A stretch of 64,000 nucleotides of DNA from assembly GCA_963971425.1 (NCBI GenBank), contig OZ020522.1, positions 3,260,168 to 3,324,167 of the forward strand. The letters are read 5' to 3'. The translations under genes and the position numbers were made by a program. This document shows, piece after piece, positions 13,037-24,687 of the stretch. This DNA is from Bryoerythrophyllum caledonicum (lineage: Eukaryota > Streptophyta > Bryopsida > Pottiales > Pottiaceae). Under the pieces are notes generated by a model that did not search any database, was not told the DNA's origin, and was given only the letters and a program-made list of their open reading frames with translations. How positions within the stretch are numbered: the first letter of the stretch is position 1; each line of letters begins with the position of its first letter.

Positions 13037-13098
13037 AAACCCTAAACCCTAATCCTATACCCTAAACCCTGATTTTAAATACCCTAAACCCTATCCCA
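13037..13098. repeat. interstitial telomere-like repeats
   Basis: About 60 bases carry several AAACCCT units and degenerate variants (ACCCTAAACCCTAATCC and similar). On the minus strand this reads as repeated TTAGGGTTT, which is both the plant telomere motif and the telo-box of plant promoters. It lies about 0.4 kb upstream of the minus-strand transposase start, so it may be promoter rather than telomere relic. Confidence 0.7.
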
Positions 13099-13599
13099 TC
13101 CACTAATTACGATGTTAGAATAAATAAATTAATATATAGCATACTACATTAATAAAAAAAATCTAATACCAACCATAAACATGCACCCTATATTACTTAT
13201 AATTTCTTTTCACTATTTCTTTGAGGCCTATAATCAAATAAACATTTTTATAATTTTTAGGCCTATGTTATAAAATGTACCGTATATTTGTTCTCTCCTA
13301 GATTCTACTGCTTTCACTAAGTGAATCCCCCGAGCAAAAATTCCAACTACAGTTAGTTTGTTTATCAACACAACCTAGGAAAAAAAATTAACCGTGTTCT
13401 GTACTTTGAACACTATAATCTTTCAATTTGTGCACTAAAAATTTACGACATTTTGTGAGGACGTGCTTAACTCCTAAGGTATTGTGACAGTTTCACATCA
13501 AAAACACTTCAAACTGTTCGATTCTAGTGCAATGTGTAATGAAAGAAACAAAAATTGTTTATCTCTGCTTTTGAGCGTACAATCTAAATGAAGATGTGG

Positions 13600-14590
13600 T
13601 AAATTACAGATTCACAAAGTTTTATAAAGTTTGACCACACCAATCAGAAAATTATGGTGTTTGAAGTCAAGCAAATGGTTCATTCTCTTTCCTACATTTA
13701 TCGAATCAATAGACTTTGACTTCACTTGGTGCCAAATTATTGCACTACACAATATCTAAATCCAATAAATCATGTTAAGCATGATGTTAGTTCTTTATAC
13801 ACGAATTTTTAGATGTAGAAGAGGGCAGTAGCATATTCAAAACAACTATGCAAGAAGTCGAGGTTCAGAAATTCCCAATTGACGTTTTATTTTTTGGGGA
13901 ACTTCAGATATTTTAGATTGACAATCCAAATGGTCAATAGGAAGATTCACACCACATATTGAAGTGAAATAAATAAGGGCAAAAAAATACAAAGACCTTT
14001 AAGTTTTATGAGCAAAGGAAGAAGTTTTTTGGGACCTTGCCCGACAATCCGATACGAGAAACATTTCATCTCCCATTAAGGTATTAGTATTGCCCATCTA
14101 CAGTGCATGTTTAATAGAAAAATGTTAGAAATTGATACCATAGAAGTCCGGCTGATCTTTCAAATTGTGAATTCCAGACACTTGGTCCTTTAGTGGCTAA
14201 TAAGTATGAGTTGAAGTCATATAGTTAGATGTATTAGAAAAATTTGTTTCTCTCAGTAGTCATTGCACTAGAATGAGCAATTGTGAAGTATTTTGTAGTG
14301 AAAATGCCTTGTTTCTACAAGGGTTTAGTAACATACTCAGAAGCTTTCAGAAGTTTGACCGTACAGATTGAAAGATTGAAGTTTTTGTAATAGACAATAT
14401 GGTTCATTTTCTTCCCTAGGTTGAGTCAATTCCAAGAATTCAGCTTACTTGGTTTCAAAAGTTTGCCTTACACATGGTCTAGATTCATTACCATCATATC
14501 AAGAATGATATTAGTATCTTGTACAACACTATTTAGGGATGAATAGGGGTGTAGCATATTCAATGACACTGTGCAGGAATTGACGCCCTA
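13600..14590 (-). repeat. two inverted copies of the dispersed AT-rich repeat
   Basis: Stretches at about 13600-13905 and 14340-14590 read, on the minus strand, in the same block order as the plus-strand copies at 3410-3690 and 37915-38190. The CCGTGCGGTCAAA-type block and the TCTACCTCTAAAAA block both occur in reverse complement. No open frame of note. Confidence 0.6.
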
Positions 14591-14780
14591 CACATGTTTA
14601 ATTTTTTCATTTCAAAGAAGTTTTATCAAAAGGTCCAATATCATCATCATATGTTAAACAGTTAATGTGTACTTAGAAACATATCTTTTATCAGATGAAT
14701 GGTGCTTTGAAGGTTAACAATTAGTACATGTATTTTGATTAATGTGCAGCCATATTGTTCCTATTTTTTCAATAGTGATA

Positions 14781-17700
14781 ATGGAGAGCCGCACGATTCG
14801 AACTCCTTCAATACGGCCACACTTCCAAAGAGAACATATATTTTCTAATAGCTCTGTAGATGCCCGATTAGTACAAGCAGCACGTACAAGGCAAATTCAA
14901 TAGAGATCTCTTGGGATCATGACGTCTGAATTGGATAGGGTTGTAGAATTGCTTCCTGAAAGAGGAGATGTGGTAGGTTTAGCAACTAGGGAGCATGCAT
15001 CCAAAGTGGCATGGAATTGAATGAGTCGAAGTTGTTTCCATTCGACGTGGCGGTGCGTATGACTGGGATAGATGATGCATTGCATTGGACTGGAGAGATT
15101 GTAGGAGAACGCCTTGGTATGTGTGTGGGCTTGGTCATTCGTTGGCATTGGTCTTTGCTACGTGTAGTGGCTGTAGAACTTGATATTACAAGTGTCCATG
15201 GTGATATTAGATCACAAATAGCGCCTACACAAATGATGGCCCCAGAGTTTGATTTTCCTGAGTTCATCAACACACAAGGATCCACCGAGAGGTCTCGACG
15301 CAGTAGTCAAGCTTCAAATGCCATAGATGAAAATTCGTCGTTTTCCCAATCTACTCCTTCAAACATTGAAGATTTGCCCCATGTAGATGGATTTGTTTAT
15401 GTTAGACTAGCACGTCGTCCATATTCTATACAAAAGAGGAGAAGGAGAGATGCAAGAGAGCCATCATTGACAGAAGTTGCACCATCTAAGGTATCCCTTA
15501 GAAGCGTGCAAATTGCAATGGCACAAGGAGGATGCAAACGCAATTGTTTGAGGGACGTTCCAACAAGGTATCTATTGGACATGCGATATAATGCATGGGC
15601 TAATGAGTTTTCAGTACGAAGAACGTGGATGAGACAGATGTTGGATTCTTTTTATACAAGGATAGAAGGAATTCGTCGAGACAAGTTTGTAACAAAGTTA
15701 GATGGGAAACAAGTTTGCAATGTTTACTATGCTCTTGGGTTGGACATTCACAGAGGCACTTTAAGCAACTGAAAAAGGACTATCTAATATATGGAAGAGT
15801 GACATCGAGTCAAAGCAATATCCTTTCAAATCCGATCAGAGAGAGCTTCAGGATGTCTGCGGCAGAGGCTTGCTTTAAATCGTTTGTCAATGAAGCTGAT
15901 TGTCTTCAACCTCATCGTTGTATCGCCGTAAGAGTGACAACGAAGTGGTGCCTCTTATTTTCCTTCCTATGAATACAGCCAAATTTGATGTATTCAATTA
16001 CGTGAACGAGGAGGTCAAGAGAATTTGTAACGGGGAATCCATTTCTATGAGTTTGTTCCAGAGGATATGGCGCATCAAGTATCCCCACGTTCAGGTACCT
16101 CCATTCTCGAGATTCTCAAAGTGTTATCATTGTTGGGAGTATAAATATGCCATGGAGAGAACCACCGATGCGGATGCAAGGATAAAGATAAAGGAGTTGT
16201 TATATTGCATTTGCGCAACCAAATGGAAGAACGTATGCATTAATGGATATTGAAGAGGTCGTGTTATATTAGCCCTGAGTTGTACATGTGCATCATAGTG
16301 GATGGCATCGACCAAAACACAACCATGGTATCGAGGATGCGTCAGACTGTGAAGAATATTAAACACCGGTTTGTGAAGAGCCATCTGTGTGGAGCTATTA
16401 TACATGGGATTGGTTTATATTGCAACGTGTGATTTGGGGCTCACCACAAACACGATAGCAATCAAGTTGTGAGTACATTGTTGCACGTGATAGGAGATGT
16501 GTTGCGGAGGAAGGGCTTTTTGCCACCAACATTGCGAATCCAGGCAGACAACTGCACACGCGAGAACAAAAACATTTAAATGTTTGCTCTATGTGCTACA
16601 TTAGTGGGATTGGGGTTTTTTCAAGAGGTGAAACTATCTTTTCTTATAGTGGGCCATACATACAAAGATATTGATCAACGCTTCAGTTGTATATCAAATA
16701 CGTTGAAGAGGTCGAACGTGGACTCGTTGAAGGAAATGATTAGTCTTGTAGAACAAGGAACATTTCCTACGGAGGCATCTGTTAGCGCCCGACTGCTAGA
16801 GAATGTATGGGATTGGAAATTATTCATTACTCCTCACTTACTGACAGGTCAGAATACATTGGTGGGCATAATATTTCCGCACTACATGCGATTCTATATG
16901 GACAATCGAGAAGGGACTCGTGAGGTTCGAGTACAATACAAGCATTATTGCAAGGATCCATGGGGGCTAGAGGCAGGGACGAAAACTTTGAGATTTTTGC
17001 CAAGTAGGAATGAGCGACCATCATTTGCGCAAGTATTTGGAGCGGACGAACGGGAGTTGAAGGCGTTAGATGACTTCATTGTATATAAACAAATGTGCAT
17101 TCATGGTTGCAACATGAGGACAAGAATCGTGAGGCAAAAGTAGAGGCTGAAAGATTGAAACTCTATTTAGCTGAATTTCCACACAAAGACCGTAGCAATG
17201 AGCATCGTTCCTCACCGTTTTAGCCTTGAGAATTCTCCAACACCGGACCTACAGAGAGTGCATCTTTGGATGTAATGGATGGTCCAAGTGAAGAAAATCG
17301 CGAGATAAATGTCGTAGAGCAAGCAGTGGCGATGCTTCCAAATGCCGAGGCACGAAGATACTTTGGTCCTCGTAGAGGAAGACCCAATAATCAAGCACTG
17401 CGTAGGGCACAACAAACAGAGCGCAACTATGTTGAAGAACGAGCCGAAGTAGAAGCAATGTATGAAGGTAATCACGACCCATTTCCACCATACAATTCAC
17501 AATCTGAAATCTGTTGTGGACAATTTGTAGCCTTGAGTGTTGATCGAGCAAAAATAGAAGGTAGTGTACCATTCTATGTAGGGAAAGTGATTGAGGAAGG
17601 AAAAAACCGATGGAGACTTAAGATAAAGGTTTGTTGGTATTGGCCCATCATCCAAAAGGGGGTTGTTGCTGGATATGGGTCTTTTGCACAGCGGTATGCA

Positions 17701-17967
17701 AATTGCATTGATTCATTTTGGGAGCCATCTAGAGAGAGCCATAGTTGGGTAGAGAAAGATGCATGCATTTTTTCATGGGTAGACACACTGGAAAGAACCA
17801 TGTCCGGGGCCAGCGGGTGGAGAAAGCGCAATGTATTTGGAGTGCAGGTTGAAAGCAAGGTTCACATTCTTCAATCGGCAAAGGCTCACATACTACAATA
17901 TATTGCAATGCAAACCGAAGCTATCGATGACGACCGTTTGCAAGCAGCCCTAAATTCTATGGAGTAA
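14781..17967 (+). pseudogene. decayed DUF7869-type transposase
   Basis: A plus-strand coding relic can be followed by jumping frames: ATG at 14781, shifts near 15010, 15755, 15895, 16200 and 17105, and stops near 14900, 16430, 16577 and 17220. Diagnostic parts are GCKRNCLRDVPTRYLLDMR; a Cys-containing block FSKCYHCWEYK; the start of the catalytic region VDGIDQNTTM; and LSFLIVGHTYKDIDQRFS, the hallmark VGHTxxDID of DUF7869 proteins. A C-terminal domain at 17480-17930 is rich in Trp and basic residues. DUF7869 proteins are thought to be DDE-like transposases spread across algae, plants and animals. With at least five frameshifts and four stops the copy is dead. No terminal repeats were identified. 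Confidence 0.75.
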
Positions 17968-18540
17968 TTAGTGTGCCTTTATGAGAATATACTAGTTGTG
18001 TATGGTAATTGCTATATAGTGTATGTGTAAAAGTAATATGTTCTAAGACTGATGTAAGACGTTATGTCATTAATCCTATAGAGTAAAGGTATTTTTACTA
18101 TTGGTGCTAAGTCCATTTGTAGAAGCATTTGTATTTAGTTTCTACCATTGTATATATTATGCACTACGTAGAATATCTTTTAATCAACTATCAACCCTTG
18201 CATAAAGTATGATTTTTTGTGATTATGCATGTTTGTGTACTACAATCTTTCAAATCTATCTTTGAAATATTGTGAAACTATATTAAATACACATTTATCT
18301 AGTATTAACGAGGGGCCACCACAAATTAGTTGAAAATGCCAAAAAATTGCTTCCAATATTAACAACCATGACAATACAAAATATTGTTGCACAAGCTCAT
18401 TTTATTTTATTTTTTAAAACTTTTTTTTTTGCAATTTTGACACTTTTGTACACAATGGCCACTGTTGTATCCAAGTGCACTTTTATTTGGTGAGGGAAAA
18501 ATTGCTTAATTGCGTGTTATACGGGTCATAGTCAACTAGA

Positions 18541-18630
18541 CACCAGGCCGGCAAAAGGACTTGAACTCACAACCACCTCACCGGTGTGCCATGACTCAAA
18601 CCACTACACCAAGGCCCTGGTGCCCCAATT
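18541..18630 (-). mobile_element. tRNA-derived SINE-like fragment
   Basis: On the minus strand an A box TGGTGTAGTGG (plus positions 18601-18611) is followed by a B box GAGTTCAAGTCC (18557-18568). The A-to-B spacing of 44 bases equals that of a true tRNA gene. CACCAGG/CCTGGTG repeats flank the unit. The region between the boxes does not fold as a normal anticodon arm, so a tRNA-derived SINE or tRNA-like relic is more likely than a functional tRNA. The 3' extent is unknown. Confidence 0.6.
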
Positions 18631-19359
18631 ATTCACATCAATATTGTCACCATATTAACACCAAAAATTTGAAAATATCACATGAAAATGTGATGTTTGT
18701 ACAATTATTGTGGTATGTAAAAACTGCTAAGCTATATTTATTCTAATGATGGTTTTTTACTACCATTGCCATTTTGTAATAAATTATTATGGATAAAAAT
18801 ACAAAGCAAAATTCTACTTTTCATAATTTTGACATCATCTATGTATTCTAAAGACCATAATCTATTGGATATATCTTACTTATATTGGAAGTTTTTAGTA
18901 CCATTGGTCACTTTATGTATAATTCTCTTTATAAATGCAATTCAAATAATTTCAACTGTTTATATCATTTTGTATCCTAAACATGCTCTATAATTCAAAT
19001 ACAATAGAGATGTTTGATTTGTCACTTGGATAGAGAAAAGGTAAAAATATTAGTTGACGAGAGATAATTCTACACGATTTGTATATCAAATTATTGTTAC
19101 TAGTGATAACAACAATAGACTTTGGCAATCATTAATAATACACAGTGATTCATATGCATGACTTATAGGAGAAGCTAACAAGATTCTATAGTTGGACCTA
19201 ATTTTAAAATATAAGTTTATTTTTTAAAATAACTTTCAACTTAAAATTAGAAATTTGTAGTGTCACAATGTACCTTGTAGCACCGAACAAATAACAAAAA
19301 ATGTGGATTTTTATGGCCTCAATGGATGCCTATCTTCCTCCACCTCTAAATCCTCGTTT

Positions 19360-19450
19360 AATACTTTACTGGAGGTGGCGTGTAGCATTTTCTATTGAGA
19401 TTATTGTGCCAAAACAACCCAAAAATGGCCTTTAGGCCTTGAAGGATTAA
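19360..19450 (+). repeat. inverted repeat, left arm
   Basis: Contains GGAGGTGGCGTGTAGC, then GAGATTATTGTG, then TTTAGGCCTTGAAGG. The reverse complement of the same series of blocks occurs at about 22455-22545, giving an inverted pair about 3.1 kb apart. Confidence 0.6.
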
Positions 19451-21330
19451 CCCTTAAGTGCCCACAAGACCCAAAATGGGACTCTGGAGGTATTAAAACT
19501 TAATTTGCATGAAATCCATGAGAAATTAGGTTGTGAAATGTGAAGTTTAGATTTGTGCACAAATTACATGAACACTTTGCAAAAATCAGATCATGATTTG
19601 GAGTTATAGAATTCCTCAAAATGCTAGGAATACAAACAAAATACATCAAATACACAGAAACACAATGAATACCATGCTCGATATTATGTTGTATTTCATA
19701 CACATGCAAAATGATTTTGGTCTTAAATTTCAATTGTAATTTTTCTTTTAGAGATTCTACATTGTTTTGTGATTGTTGATCTCTTTCATCTCACACAAAA
19801 CTTCCGTTTAATAAGTATAAGTTTGGAACATTTTCGTATGCAATCATGTAGACAATAGTAGAAGAAATCATCAAGAATCATGTATAAATGCTTTCTTCAC
19901 ATATGATATGACAATGCAAAGTTATTGACCTAGGGCACATGTGAACCTCTTTTATTCAAAGTACAAAAATTCTTGCAAGAATCTATTGATGGATACCCTC
20001 CAAAGTCCACAATCTTCATCTCAAATATACGGTAACTTGAAACACTATCATCTATTCCATCAACGGTTGGATTTGTGCAGATTTTTCCCAAAGTTTAGGT
20101 CATGGTTTGAGTTCAATTTTGTAAGGTTAGCTACTAAAATTAGGCATTATATTTCCATTAAATTTAGTTAAAGAAAAAAACCAGCTCATATCTTGGTTTT
20201 GGAGAAACATGATTTTGGGCGCTAAAGACTTAAGATATTGAAATGACTTCCAAATGAGAGATGTTTGATGAAGAATTATTAAACTAGAGGTATAAGATTT
20301 ACTAAACTATGATACTTTCTTTGTATTCTATAGAGTAAAATATGTACATGTACATATGGTTCTCAACTGACGTTTAACCCTCAACTCCTAAAGGATAGAG
20401 CCTATGACCGTGGCATCAATCCCAACTTCCATTTCACTATTTGCTTTATTTCTTCATTAAATGCAAGTGGGATTTTTTCATATTATTTTCCACACATGAG
20501 ATCACATGTCTTCCTTATGTCATGTAACCCTAAATTCGCCCCCCTTAGATGCGTTTTGTAGTCAAGGTTCGAATTCAAAATCACACTATACCTCAATCCC
20601 ACAACTTCCTTTTTAAACCCATGATGTTATAGTTTTTGGTACCCTTATGGTTGCTTCACCTTCACACTAATCTTGTTCCTTTCGTCTACCACAGTTTTTG
20701 CTTTGATTTCCACTTCCCTTTCTTCTTCAAGTCATACTTTCTTTTTATCTCTTCTTTAATTATTTTTTGAACGCCTTTATATTGGTCTATTAATTCTCGG
20801 ATATTCCTTTTATCTCACTTTAATTTTCGCACTCAGAAACCTATGGTTACTAACATTCCACCCACATCACATTGAGACTAGACACATAGTGTATGATTGG
20901 GAGGAATTAGTTCCCTTTAATTCAATGTACAACCATGCACAGTGCACTACCACAGTTCACACAACAATGAAAGGTTATTCGCACGAACCAAGCCTCCAGC
21001 TCATTTTCCGCCTGTCCGCCTCGCACGTCCTGCCGCTTCTCCTCACACGCTTCCGTCTGTTTTTCGCCGTGCGCCAATTTGCCAGCGTCCCACCTTCTCC
21101 TTCTGTGCCGCGCGCCAACTTGCCCACGTGAACGCCCATGAATTCATGCCCATGAGCTGCGCGCTCGACTTCCACCTTCCTCTCGACGGTTGCTCCAACA
21201 TGCACGTTGGAATTGATATCCTACTGGGTTCCAATTGTTCATGCCCGCCATAGAAACACCCCACTATCAATCGGCCATGGCTGGCCATGGCCAGCCATAC
21301 CCGCCATGGCCTACGGTTCTCAACGCTCCA

Positions 21331-21424
21331 TCTTCGCCTCCTTCTCTTTTCTTTTTCTTTCTCTTTCTCGTCTTCTTTTCTCCTTCTACCTCTTCTACTT
21401 CTTTCTTCTACCTTTTCTCCTACT
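21331..21424. repeat. polypyrimidine tract
   Basis: Roughly 90 bases almost entirely of C and T on the plus strand (mirror purine tract on the minus). Frames across it are open only because of composition. Confidence 0.7.
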
Positions 21425-22017
21425 ATTCTAATTTATCTCCCTAAATTTGGTCATCCAACTACTATCAATCACTATGTCTTCATACCCACTTTGGTGAACA
21501 ACAACCTACATAAGTAATAAAATACTACTAAAGGGCCCCATAAATCCCTGTATCTTTTTCTCCTAGCATCCAAAGTTGCCCATAATCACCCGAACCCTTT
21601 CCACTAATTTGGTGACGTATTCGGGTTTGTTTACACCATCAACAGCCTGTCCATGCTAGTTTCTGACTAATCTACCAAAAATTCCCTAGTTTAACGTAAA
21701 ATTAAATGTGACCCAGAAATTGGGCTCACATGTCACAAAAATTGGAGATTTTTTGGTGAAAATTTATAACAATTATGATTTTCTAAAGAAAAAGTGAAGA
21801 AAATTCATATCAAATACAATGTATGCTTAAACATTCTAAAAATTTCACGAGACGTGTACATTTCAATGCCAAAACTTCGTGTATAGATGAAACTTCCATG
21901 TTCAGCTAAAATTAGTTTATTGGTCAACTATAGTTATGGGCCCAACGTTTAGACTGCAATAACTTATTCAATTTGATGTATTATAAAAAATTAACTGGAA
22001 TGGGAACTTGACTTCAT

Positions 22018-22111
22018 AAGCTTTGTTTCATTAGTTGGACTCAAGCTTTGTTTCATTAGTTGGACTCAAGCTTTGTTTCATTAGTTGGACTCAAGCTTTG
22101 TTTCATTAGTT
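22018..22111. repeat. 25-bp tandem repeat, nearly four copies
   Basis: Nearly identical units AAGCTTTGTTTCATTAGTTG followed by GACTC, repeated three full times plus a partial fourth. The high identity suggests recent slippage. Confidence 0.9.
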
Positions 22112-22454
22112 CAAAAAATATCATTTGAATGACTTGAATTTAGATTTAGAGCAACAGTTAGAAGTTTCTAAAATAAACTACATTGAGATCCATGTCACAA
22201 TGATTTTCTTCTCTAGATAAAACACACGACCTCAATGAAGCAAGTTTCATCATCATCAATTACTTCCACATACAAAATGGTCACATGGTCTACATATATG
22301 ATGTTGTATTTGAACATGATAAGCTTCAGATATTGAAACAACCTCCAAATGAAAGATGTTAGCCAAGGAATCTTCAATCCAAAGGTGTATATCTTGCCAA
22401 ATTTCTATACATTTTTTCTATTCTAATTATTTTTTACAAGACTACAGAGGACCA

Positions 22455-22545
22455 TATACCTTCAACTCTTTCAGGCCTACAGCCCATTTCCGGGTCGTTT
22501 CAACACAATAATCTCGATAGCAATCGCTACATGCCACCTCCATGA
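22455..22545 (-). repeat. inverted repeat, right arm
   Basis: Reverse-complement partner of 19360-19450, sharing GGCCTACAGCCCATTT-, CACAATAATCTCGAT- and GCTACATGCCACCTCC-type blocks in reverse order. Confidence 0.6.
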
Positions 22546-22862
22546 AAAACATAAAACAAGGGAGGCATCTATTCAAACCATCGCCACAATAATCAGTGCA
22601 AGCATCGGCGAGAGCTACAACAATTTCTACAATTTATAGTCGTAGATTTTTGCACTGAGATGCGTAGATTGTTCTGCATGATCTAGAACACTTGTAGATT
22701 CTCACAGGCTAAAAAAAAAAAAAGCTCCTCGGCCTTAAAAGGTCAAGGGTTAATGAGATAAAAACCCTCACCACGGTGAAATGTGCCTCTTGCGGTAAAG
22801 GGCTCCTCTCGTGGTTGTAGGTCCCGACGCAAAAAGACCTAGAGAAGAGAAGAGAAAGAGAA

Positions 22863-22912
22863 TTAGGGTTTGGCGAGCAGACAAGAGCAGCGGCAGAAAA
22901 TCACTATATAAA
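22863..22912 (+). promoter_or_regulatory. telo-box plus TATA promoter of the snoRNA cluster
   Basis: A telo-box TTAGGGTTT (22863-22871) is followed 33 bases later by TATATAAA (22905-22912). This pairing is characteristic of plant snoRNA and ribosomal-protein promoters. Transcription would start about 30 bases downstream of the TATA box, near 22940, leaving a leader of about 300 bases before the first snoRNA candidate. Confidence 0.6.
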
Positions 22913-23258
22913 CACAGCCTCACTGCCTTGTCTTCTATCAACGCCGTGTTTCCATCACAACCTCCGATGCATCTTCGTTTCTCCTTTCCTACTTACACCC
23001 CTGTGTTGTGCCTCTGCTCTCTAGGGTTTGTTGTCTTTGAGGTCGTAGGGTTTGATTCTCAGTGATGACGACTTTAGATGACGAATCTGAGTTTAAGGCG
23101 CAAGCGACGGCGCGCGGCGGCCGGCTTCCGCGACGTTCTGTCGTGGAGTCGAACCCCGCCGCCGGAGCTTGCCAGCCGCTGGTTCTCCAGTTACTCTGAA
23201 GCATAAACGAGGCATTTGTCTGAGAGAACACTTCTTCTTTGTTGTCGTCGTCGTAGTT

Positions 23259-23342
23259 GCCCGGATGATGAGACATTCCATCACGACGGTCATCAGAGCT
23301 TCGGCGGTGCTGTTATCAACTTGGAATCACTGTCTGACGGGT
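23259..23342 (+). ncRNA. box C/D snoRNA candidate 1
   Basis: Box C ATGATGA (23265-23271) and box D CTGA (23334-23337) are flanked by a terminal stem CCCG (23260-23263) with CGGG (23338-23341). The spacing suits a plant C/D snoRNA. The guide before box D would be the bases ending ...GGAATCACTGT. I could not place its rRNA target from memory. No clear D' box was found. Confidence 0.55.
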
Positions 23343-23477
23343 TGCAGCCTCGTGTTCTACGTCTTTAGCCCGGTTTTCCACTCGGTTATCCTGTGAGATT
23401 TGATCAGGGATGGTTTCTTTTCTTGATATCGTTGGTTCTCTTTTGATAAATCTAGGGTTTGTTTGATTTACAGGTGG

Positions 23478-23557
23478 CCCTTGTGATGTTGTCTATAATC
23501 TTTGAGACCTGACTTTGCCTTTCGGCACTGTTGATAGAAAGCAGACCCTGAAGGCTC
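23478..23557 (+). ncRNA. box C/D snoRNA candidate 2, snoR66-like (18S rRNA guide)
   Basis: Boxes: C GTGATGT (23483-23489, one mismatch), D' CTGA (23509-23512), C' TTGATAG (23531-23537) and D CTGA (23548-23551), with a short imperfect terminal stem. The 12 bases directly before D', AATCTTTGAGAC, are perfectly complementary to GTCTCAAAGATT near the 5' end of plant 18S rRNA. By the fifth-nucleotide rule the methylated base is the second C of GUCUC, which is C38 in Arabidopsis numbering. I recall that site as guided by plant snoR66. The other guide, before D, was not assigned. Confidence 0.7.
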
Positions 23558-23589
23558 CATCCTCCTGTGATTTATGTGTCTGAAGTAAT

Positions 23590-23670
23590 CGCGCTGTAAT
23601 GATTTCTATTGTCCCGTCAAAGCCTGAGAACCGCGACGATGAAACCAATGTAACTGTAACCCTGAGAAGA
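23590..23670 (+). ncRNA. box C/D snoRNA candidate 3
   Basis: Boxes: C GTAATGA (23596-23602, one mismatch), D' CTGA (23624-23627), C' GATGA (23638-23642) and D CTGA (23662-23665). It aligns along its length with candidate 4 (shared GTCAAAGCCTGA / ATCAAAGCCTGA and AACTGTAA blocks), so the two are tandem paralogues. The terminal stem is weak and the guides have drifted, so it may be a degenerate copy. Confidence 0.6.
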
Positions 23671-23689
23671 TGTGGAGAAATTTGGTCGC

Positions 23690-23773
23690 AAGATGCGGTG
23701 ATGATTATCAATGTACCATCAAAGCCTGATTCTGGTGATGATAATCCATTATAACTGTAATTCTGAGCATCTT
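23690..23773 (+). ncRNA. box C/D snoRNA candidate 4 (18S rRNA guide)
   Basis: Textbook structure. Perfect boxes C GTGATGA (23698-23704), D' CTGA (23726-23729), C' GTGATGA (23735-23741) and D CTGA (23763-23766) are closed by a perfect 7-bp terminal stem, AAGATGC (23690-23696) with GCATCTT (23767-23773). Just before D' lies GTACCATCAAA, complementary to TTTGATGGTAC in the 5' domain of plant 18S rRNA as I remember it, so it probably directs 2'-O-methylation of a U there. Two unpaired bases separate the duplex from D'. Confidence 0.8.
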
Positions 23774-24687
23774 TTTCCTCTATATTGAGACGTACGAGAG
23801 AATAGAAATACCCCACCCATACTTCGAAAAAACAACTTCACTCATTTCAAAGCCCTGAAACTACTCATTTGAAGTACCATAGTCTAGACGGAAATTCACT
23901 AATTGTCGGAATAAAATGGTACAATGAGAAAAGTCATACCAGTGACCGTATAATTGTGCACATGTGACGGTAAAGAAGTGGAGAATGCAATGATGCTAGC
24001 CTTGCAAGAAAACCATTCCATTACTATTCAATCCGAAGCGGATACATTGTTTGAGAATCCTTGGAAGGTACAGTTATGCCATGAAGAGAAGAAACTGTAA
24101 TTACTAACTACTAAGCCTCTAGGAAAAGAAGAGAAATAATACCTGGAATTAAAAACCTGTCCGATGAATGAGAAAACAAGATACGGTCAAGGAACTGGTG
24201 AAAAACTCGCACACTTCTGTTTTTTCGTTTCTTGCGTTCATTTTTTGCCCGAGTTTGCTGCAAAAGGATGGTGCGAGTCCGATGTTTAGTCAATGAATGT
24301 GTTGGCACGTATTGAGCTTCTTGGAGAACTCCTCGCGACCACCTTCAACTCTGCAGAAATTAGGAAACAGGCGCTTAGTGAAGTAAAAAGAAACAAAACA
24401 TAAGGTGCATTTTTAACTGAAGACCAAGACATAAATAATGGACGAAATGAACCCGGCACCAAGATGAGGAAGCAGGATCACTTCGGAGACCACTTGACAC
24501 CATTTCCAGTATAAAATTCTTAACATCAGCTCTTATTAACATAATGTATCAAGAACCAGACTGTAGGTCAGACGGCGTGCAATTGATATATGCAAACTAA
24601 AGTTTTATAATCATTTAACAGAATAACACTTCTGTACCAAAACTTTAATTTCGTGATGCGAACTGAAATATCGAAGAGCGAAATACC

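Larger units (their letters stand above)
18631..22862. other. AT-rich intergenic repeats, no gene recognised
   Basis: About 4 kb without a credible long frame. It holds an inverted pair (about 19360-19450 against 22455-22545), a related direct pair (about 20200-20330 and 22305-22420), a 25-bp tandem array and a long pyrimidine tract. A GC-richer island at 20950-21310 has overlapping short frames in every direction and is not convincing as a gene. Confidence 0.5.

Noticed and set aside
13037..13098. True chromosome-end telomere
   Set aside because: Units are degenerate, only about 60 bases long and flanked by kilobases of ordinary DNA on both sides.
21207..21517. Overlapping Phe/Ser/Leu-rich ORFs
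   Set aside because: Arise from the polypyrimidine tract at 21331-21424.
165..22112. CRISPR array from short tandem repeats
   Set aside because: The tandem arrays (for example 22018-22111) have no spacers, and the surrounding genes are eukaryotic.
23100..23170. tRNA gene suggested by GTCGAACCC
   Set aside because: The T-arm consensus is incomplete and no A box at proper distance exists.
23055..23205. Fifth C/D snoRNA starting at GTGATGA near 23062
   Set aside because: Box C and the nearest CTGA are only about 20 bases apart, and the next box D candidate (near 23197) has no matching terminal stem.
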